A stretch of 58,879 bases of DNA, from positions 1 through 58,879 of IMG/VR virus record IMGVR_UViG_3300002835_000213; one strand, written 5' to 3'. How positions within the stretch are numbered: position 1 is the first letter of the stretch; the number at the start of each line of letters is the position of its first letter. The notes under the pieces were generated by a model that was not told where the DNA came from, did no database searches, and worked only from the letters and a program-made list of their open reading frames with translations. This stretch comes from a virus. The position numbers were made by a program, and so were the translations under genes. Shown piece by piece: positions 30,533 through 39,082 of this stretch.

Positions 30533-31458
30533 TTGGACTTAGTATTTTTATTTTAGGATTATTATTTGCAGGGTTTACTGCATACAAAACAAAAAATCAA
30601 ATGACTGGTGGTAAATGGAATGAGTTTCAACTCAAATGGTTACTTAAACCAATAGGTATTTTATTACTATCCATTATCATTGCGTTAGTACAACCTTTCA
30701 CTATTGAAAGGGTTGATACAGGTTATAAAGGTTTAAAGATAAACCTAACTGGTGGACAAAGAGGTGTATCAGACTATCAGTATAAAACAGGATGGGTAAT
30801 GTATAACTCTTGGACTGAGCAAGTTAAAGAATTCCCCCTATACCAACAACACATCGAATACGATGAACAAACTGTTATCACAAAAGGTGGGTTTGCTGCG
30901 ACGATTAAACCATCCTTTAACTATTCTTTGAGAGAGGATGCTATTGGAGATATGTTTGTTAATCTAAGATTGGAAACCAAAGCAATTGAACAAGGTTGGT
31001 TGAAAAATGCAATTGTATCTTCAGTTAATGATGTGGCAAACAGATGGGAAGTAGATGCCATTTTTAATCAGAGAGAACAGTTTGAAGCTGCAATTGTGGC
31101 AGAGTGTAATAAGAGAGTGGAGCAGTGGTTTTTAGTGTCCCAATTAAGAACTAATATTATTCCACCAACATCTTTACAACAGGCTATTGAGGGTAAAACT
31201 AAGGCAGTACAAGAGGCACAAGCCGCACAACAAAGAACATTAGTGGCACAAGCAGAGGCACAAGAAAAGATGGCAATTGCTAGAGGTGACTCCGCAAAAA
31301 CTATCATCAATGCAAACGCAGCAGCACTCGCAATGAAGATTAAACAAAAGGAATTGACTCCTTTATACGTTGAGTTTGTTAAGGCATCTGCTTGGAATGG
31401 TGCGCTACCGACTACTATGGCTGGTGGATCAGGAACTTTCTTAAATATAAAGAATTAA
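30529..31458 (+). CDS. SPFH / prohibitin-like membrane protein
   Basis: This 309-aa protein has two N-terminal hydrophobic segments (residues 1-17 and about 43-60). An SPFH domain follows: RVDTGYKGLKINLTGGQRGV, EFPLYQQHIEYDEQTVITK and ATIKPSFNYSL. The C-terminal coiled region is Ala/Gln/Glu-rich (AVQEAQAAQQRTLVAQAEAQ). Cellular SPFH proteins form membrane scaffolds that regulate proteases. A phage copy may protect or reorganise the inner membrane; that is inference. Confidence 0.9.
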   Translation: MIGLSIFILGLLFAGFTAYKTKNQMTGGKWNEFQLKWLLKPIGILLLSIIIALVQPFTIERVDTGYKGLKINLTGGQRGVSDYQYKTGWVMYNSWTEQVKEFPLYQQHIEYDEQTVITKGGFAATIKPSFNYSLREDAIGDMFVNLRLETKAIEQGWLKNAIVSSVNDVANRWEVDAIFNQREQFEAAIVAECNKRVEQWFLVSQLRTNIIPPTSLQQAIEGKTKAVQEAQAAQQRTLVAQAEAQEKMAIARGDSAKTIINANAAALAMKIKQKELTPLYVEFVKASAWNGALPTTMAGGSGTFLNIKN

Positions 31459-31488
31459 AATAAAAAATACCTCATATAAACTTAATTA

Positions 31489-31516
31489 AATCCATACGAA
31501 AGTGTGGATTTTTTAT
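31489..31516 (+). terminator. Rho-independent terminator
   Basis: AATCCATAC pairs with GTGTGGATT (one T-G) around a GAAA loop and is followed by T residues, after the SPFH gene. Confidence 0.82.
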
Positions 31517-31526
31517 TTTTGTGTAG

Positions 31527-31534
31527 TATTTATA
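31527..31534 (+). promoter_or_regulatory. TATTTATA motif (candidate late promoter)
   Basis: TATTTATA lies 20 bases before the first of three consecutive tagged genes, just after a terminator. Confidence 0.42.
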
Positions 31535-31554
31535 TGTAGTAAGATATTTTATAT

Positions 31555-32040
31555 ATGGAAAATTTAAATGAAGAAATAGACAGAATCAAAAAGTTAATGT
31601 TATTTGAGTCCTCTGAAGTTAAATCTGATGTTGAAACAGATACTGAAGAAACTGAAAATGTTACTGACAATGAAGATGAAGGTGATAAAAATTTTATGGT
31701 TTATGGTGATACCGTAATAAAAGTTTCTGGTGGTTGGTTAAAAGATAATAAAAATAGATTAGGGTGTGTTAAGGTTGAAAAACCATTTTATATGGGTGGT
31801 GGAGATTTTGCTCAGGGTATAAAAAAATTAGTCCAAAGAGTGAAAGGTAATGTGGTTGCCGAACCAGTAAATGCTATTAGTTTATATGATGAAATTAAAT
31901 TGACTAAAGATGAGAAAAATGATTTAGTAAAAAAATGGGAATCTAATAAGGTTTATAGTAAAGAACAGTCAGGTGCGGTAATTAAAATAGGTAGAACAGA
32001 CGGATTAAAAAATTACTGTAAAAATGAATGGGGTGGTTAA
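31555..32040 (+). CDS. Tagged protein (NEEI-RIK tag), unknown cargo
   Basis: This 161-aa protein starts MENLNEEIDRIKKLMLFESS. The tag is the RIK-type with F-E at the cleavage position. An acidic linker (TDTEETENVTDNEDEGD) separates it from a compact basic domain with VKVEKPFYMGGGDFAQGIKK. The arrangement of tag, linker and domain suggests packaged cargo. Function of the domain unknown. Confidence 0.72.
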   Translation: MENLNEEIDRIKKLMLFESSEVKSDVETDTEETENVTDNEDEGDKNFMVYGDTVIKVSGGWLKDNKNRLGCVKVEKPFYMGGGDFAQGIKKLVQRVKGNVVAEPVNAISLYDEIKLTKDEKNDLVKKWESNKVYSKEQSGAVIKIGRTDGLKNYCKNEWGG

Positions 32041-32055
32041 TATAGCATAAAAGTT

Positions 32056-32586
32056 ATGAAAAATACAATTAAAAAAATATTAAAGGAAACTGTTGACAAT
32101 AAGAAAGATAAGTTTGATAGATATATTATCAGCACCCTTAAAAAAGAAGGTTTTGTCCCTTCTACGGATTACGTTAAAGTTATAAAATTTTTAAATAGTA
32201 ATTTCACCTTAAGTGGTATGGAAGCATTTGAGATGTACCAACTATTCCTTAACAATTTTAAAAGTGACATCGAATATGGTGATTTGAATAGAACCGTTAA
32301 TACCACTAAAAAAATTAAATCTGCAAATAGTAGTGCTAGAGATTTAGTTTCTAGTAAAATACCGTTTAAAGGTAGTAATACACATGCAGAATACGTTGGT
32401 AAGACGTATGTAGTATATTCATATAATTGGTACCCAATATTTGTATTTAAGGATGGGCAATGGTTTGAAAATGAAAATAGATACTCAATGTCAACCGCCA
32501 AACAAATGAGTCAATTGAGACCGAATGGGCAAGGTGAAATAATAAAGGCGTCTAAGTCTAAACTAAGTGATATAATATATAGTTAA
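32056..32586 (+). CDS. Tagged family C protein
   Basis: This 176-aa protein starts MKNTIKKILKETVDNK (cut predicted after I-L-K-E). The family C segment runs from FDRYIISTLKKEGFVPS to NFTLSGMEAFEMYQLFLNNF. A beta-rich C-terminal half (YVGKTYVVYSYNWYPIFVFK) follows. Located in a run of three tagged genes. Confidence 0.73.
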   Translation: MKNTIKKILKETVDNKKDKFDRYIISTLKKEGFVPSTDYVKVIKFLNSNFTLSGMEAFEMYQLFLNNFKSDIEYGDLNRTVNTTKKIKSANSSARDLVSSKIPFKGSNTHAEYVGKTYVVYSYNWYPIFVFKDGQWFENENRYSMSTAKQMSQLRPNGQGEIIKASKSKLSDIIYS

Positions 32587-32589
32587 TGT

Positions 32590-33408
32590 ATGGGTAACTT
32601 AAATGAAGAAATAAGTCGTATTAAATCTATCATGGGTGTGATTACTGAATCGGAAAAATTCGGTATGAGTGACACCTTTAAAAAATTAAAGAAGACTATT
32701 GAGGTTTTAAAAGAAAAAGATAAGGTTTTAATACTATCTTGTTCTAATAGATATCAGTTTGATCCTAAAAATATTGATATACCTAAATCTAAATTGTTGG
32801 CAATGTACATACAGGAAGAATTAGGGGATAAGGCAACTTTTATTGATGTTACGGAATTAAAAATATTACCTTGTGAAGGTAATGTTTCCAGATCAGAAGG
32901 TAACTCTTGTGGATTATTAAAGGCATTACTTAAAGATAAAACAAAAAACCCATCAGGACATCACAGATGTTGGGTCAATATTAACGAACCGTCTGATGAA
33001 CTTTGGAAAATCAGTAAGGAATTGTTTGAGTCTGACGCAGTTGTATTCTTTTCATCTGTTAGATGGGGACAAACAAATATGTACTACCAAAATCTAATCG
33101 AAAGATTAACTTGGATTCAAAATAGACATACTACGTTAGGTGAATCAAATCTTATTAAAGACATTGAGTCTGGGTATATATGTGTTGGACAGAATTGGAA
33201 TGGTGCAAATGTAATTGAAACACAAAAGGGTGTTCACCATTATTATGGTTTTAAAGTGAATGAAGACTTATATTGGAATTGGCAATATACACAAAATGCT
33301 GATGATGAAACACAAAAATCTTATAAGGCATCACATAATAAATTTTTAAAGGACACTAAGATACCTGAAGAATTTGTTGAGGAGAATGAAAAATCAAAGA
33401 AAAAATAA
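32590..33408 (+). CDS. Tagged flavodoxin-like / FMN reductase-like protein
   Basis: This 272-aa protein starts MGNLNEEISRIKSIMGVITE. The rest resembles NAD(P)H-dependent FMN reductases: KVLILSCSNRYQF (phosphate loop), KLLAMYIQEELGD, FIDVTELKILPCEGN, DAVVFFSSVRWGQTNMYYQN then LIERLTWI, and GYICVGQNWNG. The tag implies packaging and the domain implies flavin-dependent redox chemistry. A terminator follows. Confidence 0.78.
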   Translation: MGNLNEEISRIKSIMGVITESEKFGMSDTFKKLKKTIEVLKEKDKVLILSCSNRYQFDPKNIDIPKSKLLAMYIQEELGDKATFIDVTELKILPCEGNVSRSEGNSCGLLKALLKDKTKNPSGHHRCWVNINEPSDELWKISKELFESDAVVFFSSVRWGQTNMYYQNLIERLTWIQNRHTTLGESNLIKDIESGYICVGQNWNGANVIETQKGVHHYYGFKVNEDLYWNWQYTQNADDETQKSYKASHNKFLKDTKIPEEFVEENEKSKKK

Positions 33409-33416
33409 ATACGAAA

Positions 33417-33440
33417 AACCCACCAAAAGTGGGTTTTTTT
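33417..33440 (+). terminator. Rho-independent terminator
   Basis: AACCCAC/GTGGGTT with a short A-rich loop is followed by T residues. Confidence 0.9.
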
Positions 33441-33442
33441 AT

Positions 33443-33473
33443 TTGACATTGTTAAATATAATCTCTATATTTG
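33443..33473 (+). promoter_or_regulatory. Bacteroidota-type promoter with extended upstream box
   Basis: TTGACATTGT from 33443 and TATATTTG at 33466-33473 with a 20-base spacer follow the terminator directly. Confidence 0.85.
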
Positions 33474-33477
33474 TCGT

Positions 33478-33705
33478 ATGGAAAGCAATGAGTTATATCA
33501 AGAATTAGAAGACTGGCAAATGGTTCGGTACCGAATGGATAATGAAGGTATTGATTATTGTTTTAAACATTACTCTAGTTTCGAAGAGATTAAAGACGAA
33601 AAGTTTCATGAACTTAGGAATAAGTTCTTAACATCATTAGATGAAATCCAAAATTATGTGGATAGTAAAATAAACGAATTAAATGATAAGATAAATGAAT
33701 ATTGA
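33478..33705 (+). CDS. Small acidic helical protein
   Basis: This 75-aa protein (ELYQELEDWQMVRYRMDNEG; C-terminal helix YVDSKINELNDKINEY) is encoded immediately downstream of the promoter, possibly with an extremely short leader. Function unknown. Confidence 0.65.
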   Translation: MESNELYQELEDWQMVRYRMDNEGIDYCFKHYSSFEEIKDEKFHELRNKFLTSLDEIQNYVDSKINELNDKINEY

Positions 33706-33958
33706 GAAATTTAATATTGCGAAGGATTTACACTCTAAAATAGAGAAATTACAACATAGGATATCTCAGTTAGAGAGGTCACAACAAACTTGTGGTATTA
33801 AGGTAACTGTAAACTATAATATCTCTAAGATGTCTACTGGAATGACAGGTGAATTATATATTTACGATAAAGACTCAATCAGCGGTATGTTAAATAAAGA
33901 AGAACTTAAACTTAAAGAGGAATTAAGTTTGTTAGAAAAAGAATTTAAAAAAATATAG
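33695..33958 (+). CDS. Coiled-coil hypothetical protein
   Basis: This 87-aa protein has helices at both ends (DLHSKIEKLQHRISQLERSQ; LKEELSLLEKEFKKI) and a beta-rich middle (GIKVTVNYNISKMSTGM). It overlaps the previous gene. Function unknown. Confidence 0.65.
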   Translation: MNIEKFNIAKDLHSKIEKLQHRISQLERSQQTCGIKVTVNYNISKMSTGMTGELYIYDKDSISGMLNKEELKLKEELSLLEKEFKKI

Positions 33959-33960
33959 TA

Positions 33961-34497
33961 ATGAAATATAGAAAAAAACCTGTAATAATAGATGCAGTCC
34001 AATGGACTGGTACGAATCATAGGGAAATGTTTGATTTCCTAACATCGGATACATTTGTTAATGAAACTATGTCAGTAAATGGTGATCATTTTTACATTGA
34101 TCATAGTAGAATTGATGGTGGACTAATCATCAAAACAATGGAAGGTGAACACGTTGCAACTATTGGGGATTACATTATAAAAGGTGTGAAAGGTGAATAC
34201 TATCCTTGTAAAGAAGACGTGTTCCACCAAACATACGAAAAGGTAAATGAGACACAAACACCAAAGTACCCTTTTGGTGATATATTAACAATACCTTGTG
34301 GCACTAAACCTATTGAGGATCATTTGGGTAGGTTACCTGACGAAGTACCGTATGGGACTATCTGTTCTTGTAACCCATCAAACGGAGGTAGTGGCATATG
34401 TGGATGTGTTATGGGTAATAAAATGGTACCTAACCCTAAAAAACAAGGTACGGGTAACATCAATTATACTACTAACACAACAGGTACATATTCTTGA
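33961..34497 (+). CDS. Conserved phage MKYRKKPV protein
   Basis: This 178-aa protein starts MKYRKKPVIIDAVQWTG and contains IGDYIIKGVKGEYYPCKEDV then FHQTYEKV, a pattern common in phages and prophages and uncharacterised. An extra C-terminal part has a Cys cluster (TICSCNPSNGGSGICGC) that could bind metal. It belongs to the 33478-35409 unit. Confidence 0.78.
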   Translation: MKYRKKPVIIDAVQWTGTNHREMFDFLTSDTFVNETMSVNGDHFYIDHSRIDGGLIIKTMEGEHVATIGDYIIKGVKGEYYPCKEDVFHQTYEKVNETQTPKYPFGDILTIPCGTKPIEDHLGRLPDEVPYGTICSCNPSNGGSGICGCVMGNKMVPNPKKQGTGNINYTTNTTGTYS

Positions 34498-34535
34498 GAT
34501 GATATTTCCCAAACTGATTAAAATAATATAAAAAT

Positions 34536-34973
34536 ATGAAAACAAAAGTTTATTCTGCGTTCCCTGGTGTTGGGAAGACAACTTATTTTAACACCACAGA
34601 AAAAAATGTATTAGACAGTGATAGTTCAAAGTTTGATAAAAAACACTTTCCTGATAACTACATTGAACATATTGAGAGAAATATTAAAGATCCAAATGTG
34701 GATAAAATTTTAGTATCTTCACATAAAGATGTAAGAGATGCTTTAGTTAAAAGGGAAATACCTTTCGTATTGGTTTACCCTGATAGATCATTAAAAGATG
34801 AGTACATCCAACGATATAAAGAAAGAGGTAATAATGACGCATTTGTATCTTTATTGGATAAAAATTGGGATGACTGGATGGATGAGATGGATGCAATGGG
34901 ATCACAAGATGGGCAAAATCTTTATAAAGTTAAATTAGGACCTGGTCAGTATTTAACCGATGTGATTGATTAA
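34536..34973 (+). CDS. P-loop nucleotide kinase-like protein
   Basis: This 145-aa protein has AFPGVGKTTYF (P-loop) at residues 8-18, VLDSDSSKFD, DKILVSSHKDVRDALVKRE and PFVLVYPDRSLKDEYIQRYK. This is the pattern of small phage P-loop kinases related to deoxynucleoside monophosphate kinases. Substrate not determinable. Confidence 0.75.
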   Translation: MKTKVYSAFPGVGKTTYFNTTEKNVLDSDSSKFDKKHFPDNYIEHIERNIKDPNVDKILVSSHKDVRDALVKREIPFVLVYPDRSLKDEYIQRYKERGNNDAFVSLLDKNWDDWMDEMDAMGSQDGQNLYKVKLGPGQYLTDVID

Positions 34974-34975
34974 TT

Positions 34976-35227
34976 ATGATAAGAAAATTTAGTATTATTA
35001 CAACATTAGTGATATCAATAGTATTGGTATACGGGTTATTAACGTACACAATAGGTGAGGAAGATAAAGTTTGTGATGAATTAGTCATTATGAATGATGG
35101 TACACAAATAGAGGCAACTCAAGTGGCGTCTTATAATAATGGGATGAGTACTATAAAAATGTGTGGAGGTGAATGGTTAGATACCCCAACACTAAACATC
35201 AAAATGGTTAAACATATAGAAAAATAA
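34976..35227 (+). CDS. Small membrane-anchored protein
   Basis: This 83-aa protein has an N-terminal TM or signal anchor (SIITTLVISIVLVYGLLTYT) and a small beta-rich outer domain with two Cys. No lipobox. Function unknown. Confidence 0.65.
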   Translation: MIRKFSIITTLVISIVLVYGLLTYTIGEEDKVCDELVIMNDGTQIEATQVASYNNGMSTIKMCGGEWLDTPTLNIKMVKHIEK

Positions 35228-35232
35228 ATGAT

Positions 35233-35409
35233 ATGGAAGTAACAGACAATAAAAAATTGTGTGAGGTATATAAGTTAAGGGATACTCATATTATAAATGA
35301 GATGATAAAATATACTAAAAAGTTGAATGAAAAAGAAAAGGACAACCCTAAATTGGTTCTAAAGGATAAACATATTATTATTGATTCTTATGTAAATTCC
35401 GAATATTAA
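35233..35409 (+). CDS. Small hypothetical protein
   Basis: This 58-aa protein, MEVTDNKKLCEVYKLRDTHI, then helical KYTKKLNEKEKD and a strand KHIIIDSYVN. Good spacing to the previous gene and A-rich initiation context. It ends just before a terminator. Confidence 0.58.
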   Translation: MEVTDNKKLCEVYKLRDTHIINEMIKYTKKLNEKEKDNPKLVLKDKHIIIDSYVNSEY

Positions 35410-35433
35410 TTTATTGGTATGTCGAAACAAATG

Positions 35434-35462
35434 ATCCGTATGAGAACCATACGGATTTTTAT
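35434..35462 (+). terminator. Rho-independent terminator
   Basis: ATCCGTATG pairs with CATACGGAT around AGAAC, followed by T residues. Confidence 0.88.
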
Positions 35463-35473
35463 GTTTAATAGTA

Positions 35474-35481
35474 TATTTATA
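35474..35481 (+). promoter_or_regulatory. TATTTATA motif (candidate late promoter)
   Basis: TATTTATA 12 bases before the tagged gene at 35494, directly after a terminator. Confidence 0.42.
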
Positions 35482-35493
35482 TATAAAATAAAT

Positions 35494-36165
35494 ATGAAAC
35501 GTAATATAGAACAACAAATTGACAAAATTAAATACCTTTTCGAATATGAAATGGGTGTAACTAAAAGTGAACAGAAAACTTTACTTAGAGAATATGATAT
35601 CGATGATGATAACATGAAATCATTTATGGATGAACTAAAGTCTGATGGTGGTGAGGAAATTATGAATGAGATTGGTGTAACTGTTCAAGATGAACAAAGT
35701 ATGGTTGATTCCATAGACAATACTGAGATATGTCAATTTTCTGATATGGGCGCATATGTAGATAAAAAATTCGGACAGGTTGTTAGAGAGAAATTCAAAG
35801 ACGGTGCGGAAGAAGCACTTAAGACTATCAAAGAATATTTGGATAAGTTCGTAGATTTCCTTAATACATTAAGTAGTGGTGATCTTAAAAAACTTTATAA
35901 AAATATTAAATCTAAAAAATCTGAGGCGGAGAAAGAAACTGAAGGGGAAGAAGTACTTAAAGAATTCTTTGGTACCAGTATGGCGTTGGTAACAATATTT
36001 GGTTCCTTTACAATGCCTGCATTGGTGTTAACTATTGCGAGTGCAGTGTTAGTTACACTGATTGGTATATGGTTACTTAAAACTATATTATGTGCATTAA
36101 ATATAAACATCACTTCAAAAAAGGGATGTAGAGTTAGAAGTTTCTCTTGGGGAAAGTGTAGTTAA
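35494..36165 (+). CDS. Tagged protein with C-terminal membrane hairpin
   Basis: From ATG 35494 this 223-aa protein starts MKRNIEQQIDKIKYLFEYEM, an RIK-type tag ending F-E-Y-E. An acidic helical region follows, then two hydrophobic segments (about residues 163-180, SMALVTIFGSFTMPALVLTI, and 182-200, SAVLVTLIGIWLLKTILCAL). The C-terminus is basic and Cys-containing. A packaged membrane-active protein is possible. The longer frame is rejected because it runs through the terminator. Confidence 0.72.
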   Translation: MKRNIEQQIDKIKYLFEYEMGVTKSEQKTLLREYDIDDDNMKSFMDELKSDGGEEIMNEIGVTVQDEQSMVDSIDNTEICQFSDMGAYVDKKFGQVVREKFKDGAEEALKTIKEYLDKFVDFLNTLSSGDLKKLYKNIKSKKSEAEKETEGEEVLKEFFGTSMALVTIFGSFTMPALVLTIASAVLVTLIGIWLLKTILCALNINITSKKGCRVRSFSWGKCS

Positions 36166-36166
36166 T

Positions 36167-36556
36167 ATGAATAGATTACTCATAAAAAATATAGTTAAAA
36201 AAATACTAAAAGAAGATGCGGAAGATAAACTCTATAAAAAAATTGCTTCTATAGTAAAACCACCATATGTTACAGATATGGATACAATGGGTTTAACCAA
36301 TAAGGAGATTTTAAAAGTACTTGAAGTTATATTTGGTATGGAGTTAAAAATCTATGGAATTGACACGGGTGGTGATGTGTTTGTTCACCCTAAAATGGGT
36401 GGACAATGGATTTATTTTGAGGAGTTTGATGGTCGTGGTTGGGAAGTTGTAGAAAGAAATGAACAAGATAGTGCAATAAAAAAATATGGTTTTGATGGTG
36501 ACGATTATTATGATGAAGAAGTTAAACCAATAGATTTAAGTAATGTGAGATTATGA
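36167..36556 (+). CDS. Tagged family B protein
   Basis: This 129-aa protein starts MNRLLIKNIVKKILKEDAED (I-L-K-E). The remainder is one family B module: KIASIVKPPYVTDMDTMGLT, then EILKVLEVIFGMELKIYG and an acidic beta-rich tail. The same PPY module occurs at 49940, 57277 and in the 802-aa protein. Likely head cargo. Confidence 0.75.
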   Translation: MNRLLIKNIVKKILKEDAEDKLYKKIASIVKPPYVTDMDTMGLTNKEILKVLEVIFGMELKIYGIDTGGDVFVHPKMGGQWIYFEEFDGRGWEVVERNEQDSAIKKYGFDGDDYYDEEVKPIDLSNVRL

Positions 36557-37965
36557 ATGGGAAAAAAATAATTAAATTAACTGAATCTGATTTACATAGA
36601 ATAGTAAAGAGGGTTATTAGTGAAAGTCAATTACTTGTTGAAGGGGTTAGTGCAGGTAAAAGATGTTGGTATTATAAACAAATTGCAGAAAAAAAATTCT
36701 TTAGTGATGAAAGAGTTCCTAACCCATATGAAGGTGCTGGTGGTGTACAAGATTTTTTAATTGCAATTGGTTGGAATATTTCTAAAGATTGGGATTTCGG
36801 TAATCAAACTGCGAAGGCTTTAGGTTATTGGAGATACGGCACAAAATCAGGTATAGATACTGTAAATAAATTGTGGTTACAACTAAAAAAACAAGGGTAT
36901 GATGTGGGTGAAACTACTGGATATGGACCAAAAATGTTAAAGGCGGTTGGGGCAATGATTGTTATAACATGTACTAAGTTGGCTAAGACTTGTGAGGTTG
37001 ATGCTCAAACGGTATTTGATATGTCATTTAAATTATTACCTAAAGAAGATATTGAAGCAAAAAAAGTAATAATACCTAAAACATTAGATGGTAGTTTTAA
37101 ATATGCACTAAAATATTGGAGATCGTATTTGAAAACTCCAGCAGTACAAAAAAAGATAAGATCTAACATGGAAATGTGGGATTATTTAACTACTCTTGGT
37201 AGTGATGTAATTGATGATTATTTATCTGCATTAGATAAAATAGAAAAAAAAGGGTGGACTGATTATACTAAACAGGCGGAAGAAATAAATGCAAATATGT
37301 ATGTTAATGGTAATTGTCCTGAATACACAGTATGTGTTAATATGGAATCATATTTTAGAATGTATAAAAAAAGTGGTATAGGTAAAGTCGCTCAAAAAAC
37401 AGAAGACACTTTTGTTCATGAAATACAACACATACTATGGAGAAAAGTTCGAAAACTTAATTCGACAATAACTATACAACAAGCGTTACCTTCAGCATAT
37501 GATTATTATGGTGAACTAGAAGGAAAAGATGATGTAAATATTAAAAATTTATCACAAACTGAATCAATTCCTGCTGACACCAAAAAAGAATTACAGTCTA
37601 AAGGTATTGATGTAGAAAAGTTAAAAAAACATTTTACTGGTGATGACTGGAAAAGTGGATACAATTGTGATTGGAATGAAAAACTATCAAACTTAGCAGG
37701 ATATAGAAGTTATTTAACTGACAATAATATGATAAAACTTGGTGAGGATATTCCACTAAGTATACTTTCGACTCATATACAGGCAACAATAAACAATAAT
37801 GAACCATCACTTGATTTTGAACGTTTGATTGCTTGTTGGGTAATAGGTGGTATGACACCAAAACTTACTGTGTTTTTAAAAGAACTTAATGATTTGGCAC
37901 AAAATGAAATTAAGGAAAAGGGTAGTGATGATATTAATAAAAATGACACGACTAATATGGCTTAA
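36553..37965 (+). CDS. Tagged putative zinc metalloprotease (HExxH)
   Basis: This 470-aa protein begins MNGKKIIKLTESDLHRIVKR and its SDL-type tag ends V-I-S-E. A second site, LLVE|G, follows. At about residue 288, TFVHEIQHILW supplies HExxH, the zinc-protease signature; a downstream Glu-rich stretch (YYGELEGKDD) could give the third ligand. The rest is helical with many Trp/Tyr. A packaged protease could attack a host protein or peptidoglycan after injection. Active-site assignment rests on the motif alone. Confidence 0.72.
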   Translation: MNGKKIIKLTESDLHRIVKRVISESQLLVEGVSAGKRCWYYKQIAEKKFFSDERVPNPYEGAGGVQDFLIAIGWNISKDWDFGNQTAKALGYWRYGTKSGIDTVNKLWLQLKKQGYDVGETTGYGPKMLKAVGAMIVITCTKLAKTCEVDAQTVFDMSFKLLPKEDIEAKKVIIPKTLDGSFKYALKYWRSYLKTPAVQKKIRSNMEMWDYLTTLGSDVIDDYLSALDKIEKKGWTDYTKQAEEINANMYVNGNCPEYTVCVNMESYFRMYKKSGIGKVAQKTEDTFVHEIQHILWRKVRKLNSTITIQQALPSAYDYYGELEGKDDVNIKNLSQTESIPADTKKELQSKGIDVEKLKKHFTGDDWKSGYNCDWNEKLSNLAGYRSYLTDNNMIKLGEDIPLSILSTHIQATINNNEPSLDFERLIACWVIGGMTPKLTVFLKELNDLAQNEIKEKGSDDINKNDTTNMA

Positions 37966-37970
37966 ATATT

Positions 37971-38435
37971 ATGAGACTACACGAATCTATAAGAAGAATA
38001 TTAAGGGAAGAAACCGAACAAAAAAATAAATCATATACGCTATATGTTGATATGGGTGGTGTTTTATTTAAAAAAATGGGTGCAGATGAAGGTGGATCAG
38101 GAGATGAAACTGATTACATTGGGAGTGAATTGTGGGAAGGTATTAAAAAATATAACCCAACTATCTTATCATCCACTGGTACTAAAGATATTGATGGTGC
38201 GAAAAAAACCAAAAGACAACAAGTTAAAGATTACTTAAACCCAATACCGCCAATTGTATTTGTCACATCAGGTAAAGACAAAGGTATAAAATATGGAAAT
38301 GAAAATTCAATACTAATTGATGATAGTCAAACCAACATAGACTCATGGGTTGGTAATGATGGTATAGGTATTAAACACAGTTCCGATAATGTTGGCAAAA
38401 CATTAAGTAAGTTAAAACAACTGTACGAATATTAA
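37971..38435 (+). CDS. Tagged HAD-like hydrolase
   Basis: This 154-aa protein starts MRLHESIRRILREETEQ (I-L-R-E). The HAD core follows: SYTLYVDMGGVLFKKMG, PTILSSTGT, and SILIDDSQTNIDSW (acidic motif IV). The usual second Asp of DxD is Gly, so phosphatase activity may be altered, as in DxG-type HAD members. Tagged and inferred to be packaged. Confidence 0.76.
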   Translation: MRLHESIRRILREETEQKNKSYTLYVDMGGVLFKKMGADEGGSGDETDYIGSELWEGIKKYNPTILSSTGTKDIDGAKKTKRQQVKDYLNPIPPIVFVTSGKDKGIKYGNENSILIDDSQTNIDSWVGNDGIGIKHSSDNVGKTLSKLKQLYEY

Positions 38436-38450
38436 TATTTGTCTTTTAGT

Positions 38451-38481
38451 TTGATTATTTAAAAAATTGTCCTTATATTTG
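38451..38481 (+). promoter_or_regulatory. Bacteroidota-type promoter
   Basis: TTG at 38451-38453, a 20-base spacer and TATATTTG at 38474-38481. It starts the 38503-41094 gene train. Confidence 0.82.
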
Positions 38482-38502
38482 TTTAATTAAATCTAAACAA
38501 CT

Positions 38503-38979
38503 ATGAAAAACGTGTATCTGTTACCAACAGACAAACCTAGTAGAATAGGATATTTAACCAAAAAGGGTAAAGAGGTTTTTAACCATTTAGTTTTATTTGA
38601 TAGGATGATGCCTATCATTTTAGATAGTGAAAACCAAAACATCTACATCACTTCTGATGAAGAAATTAAAGAAGGAGATTGGTATTATTTACCAAGAACA
38701 AATTCAGTTCATAAATGTATTGAAGCAACTGAATTAAACTTAGAAAGAAGATTAGGTGTAGCAAAAATCATTTTAACAACAGACCAAGAGTTAATCAAAG
38801 ATGGTGTACAAGCTATTGATGATGAGTTTTTAGAATGGTTTGTAAAGAATTCAAATTGTGAGTGGGTTGAAGTTCTATATGATTATTTTCAAGTAGATCA
38901 AAATAATCCAGTATTAAGAGGAAGTACATCATTAGTAAAACAACATAAAATAATCATTCCACAAGAAGAACCTAAATAA
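38503..38979 (+). CDS. Conserved hypothetical protein of Bacteroidota phages
   Basis: This 158-aa protein contains NIYITSDEEIKEGDWYYLPR, KIILTTDQELIKDGVQAIDD and EFLEWFVKNSNCEWVEV, a pattern I associate with an abundant uncharacterised family in Bacteroidota and their phages. It supports the host assignment. No catalytic motif evident. Confidence 0.8.
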   Translation: MKNVYLLPTDKPSRIGYLTKKGKEVFNHLVLFDRMMPIILDSENQNIYITSDEEIKEGDWYYLPRTNSVHKCIEATELNLERRLGVAKIILTTDQELIKDGVQAIDDEFLEWFVKNSNCEWVEVLYDYFQVDQNNPVLRGSTSLVKQHKIIIPQEEPK

Positions 38980-38980
38980 A

Positions 38981-39076
38981 ATGGATAATAGAAAATTAAA
39001 ACCGATGCCAATAGAAGTGGCAGGAATCATAGTGTTTGTACTAACGTTAGTATGGACAATTGCATTAATAATCTAA
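38981..39076 (+). CDS. Single-TM micropeptide
   Basis: This 31-aa peptide, MDNRKLKPMPIEVAGIIVFV, continues as a hydrophobic helix to the end (LTLVWTIALII). It sits in a tight gap between two clear genes with good spacing. Function unknown. Confidence 0.5.
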   Translation: MDNRKLKPMPIEVAGIIVFVLTLVWTIALII

Positions 39077-39082
39077 ATAACT

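Noticed and set aside
35419-35493. Upstream extension of the tagged gene at 35494
   Set aside because: The extension would be encoded by a terminator hairpin and the TATTTATA motif, and would bury the tag.
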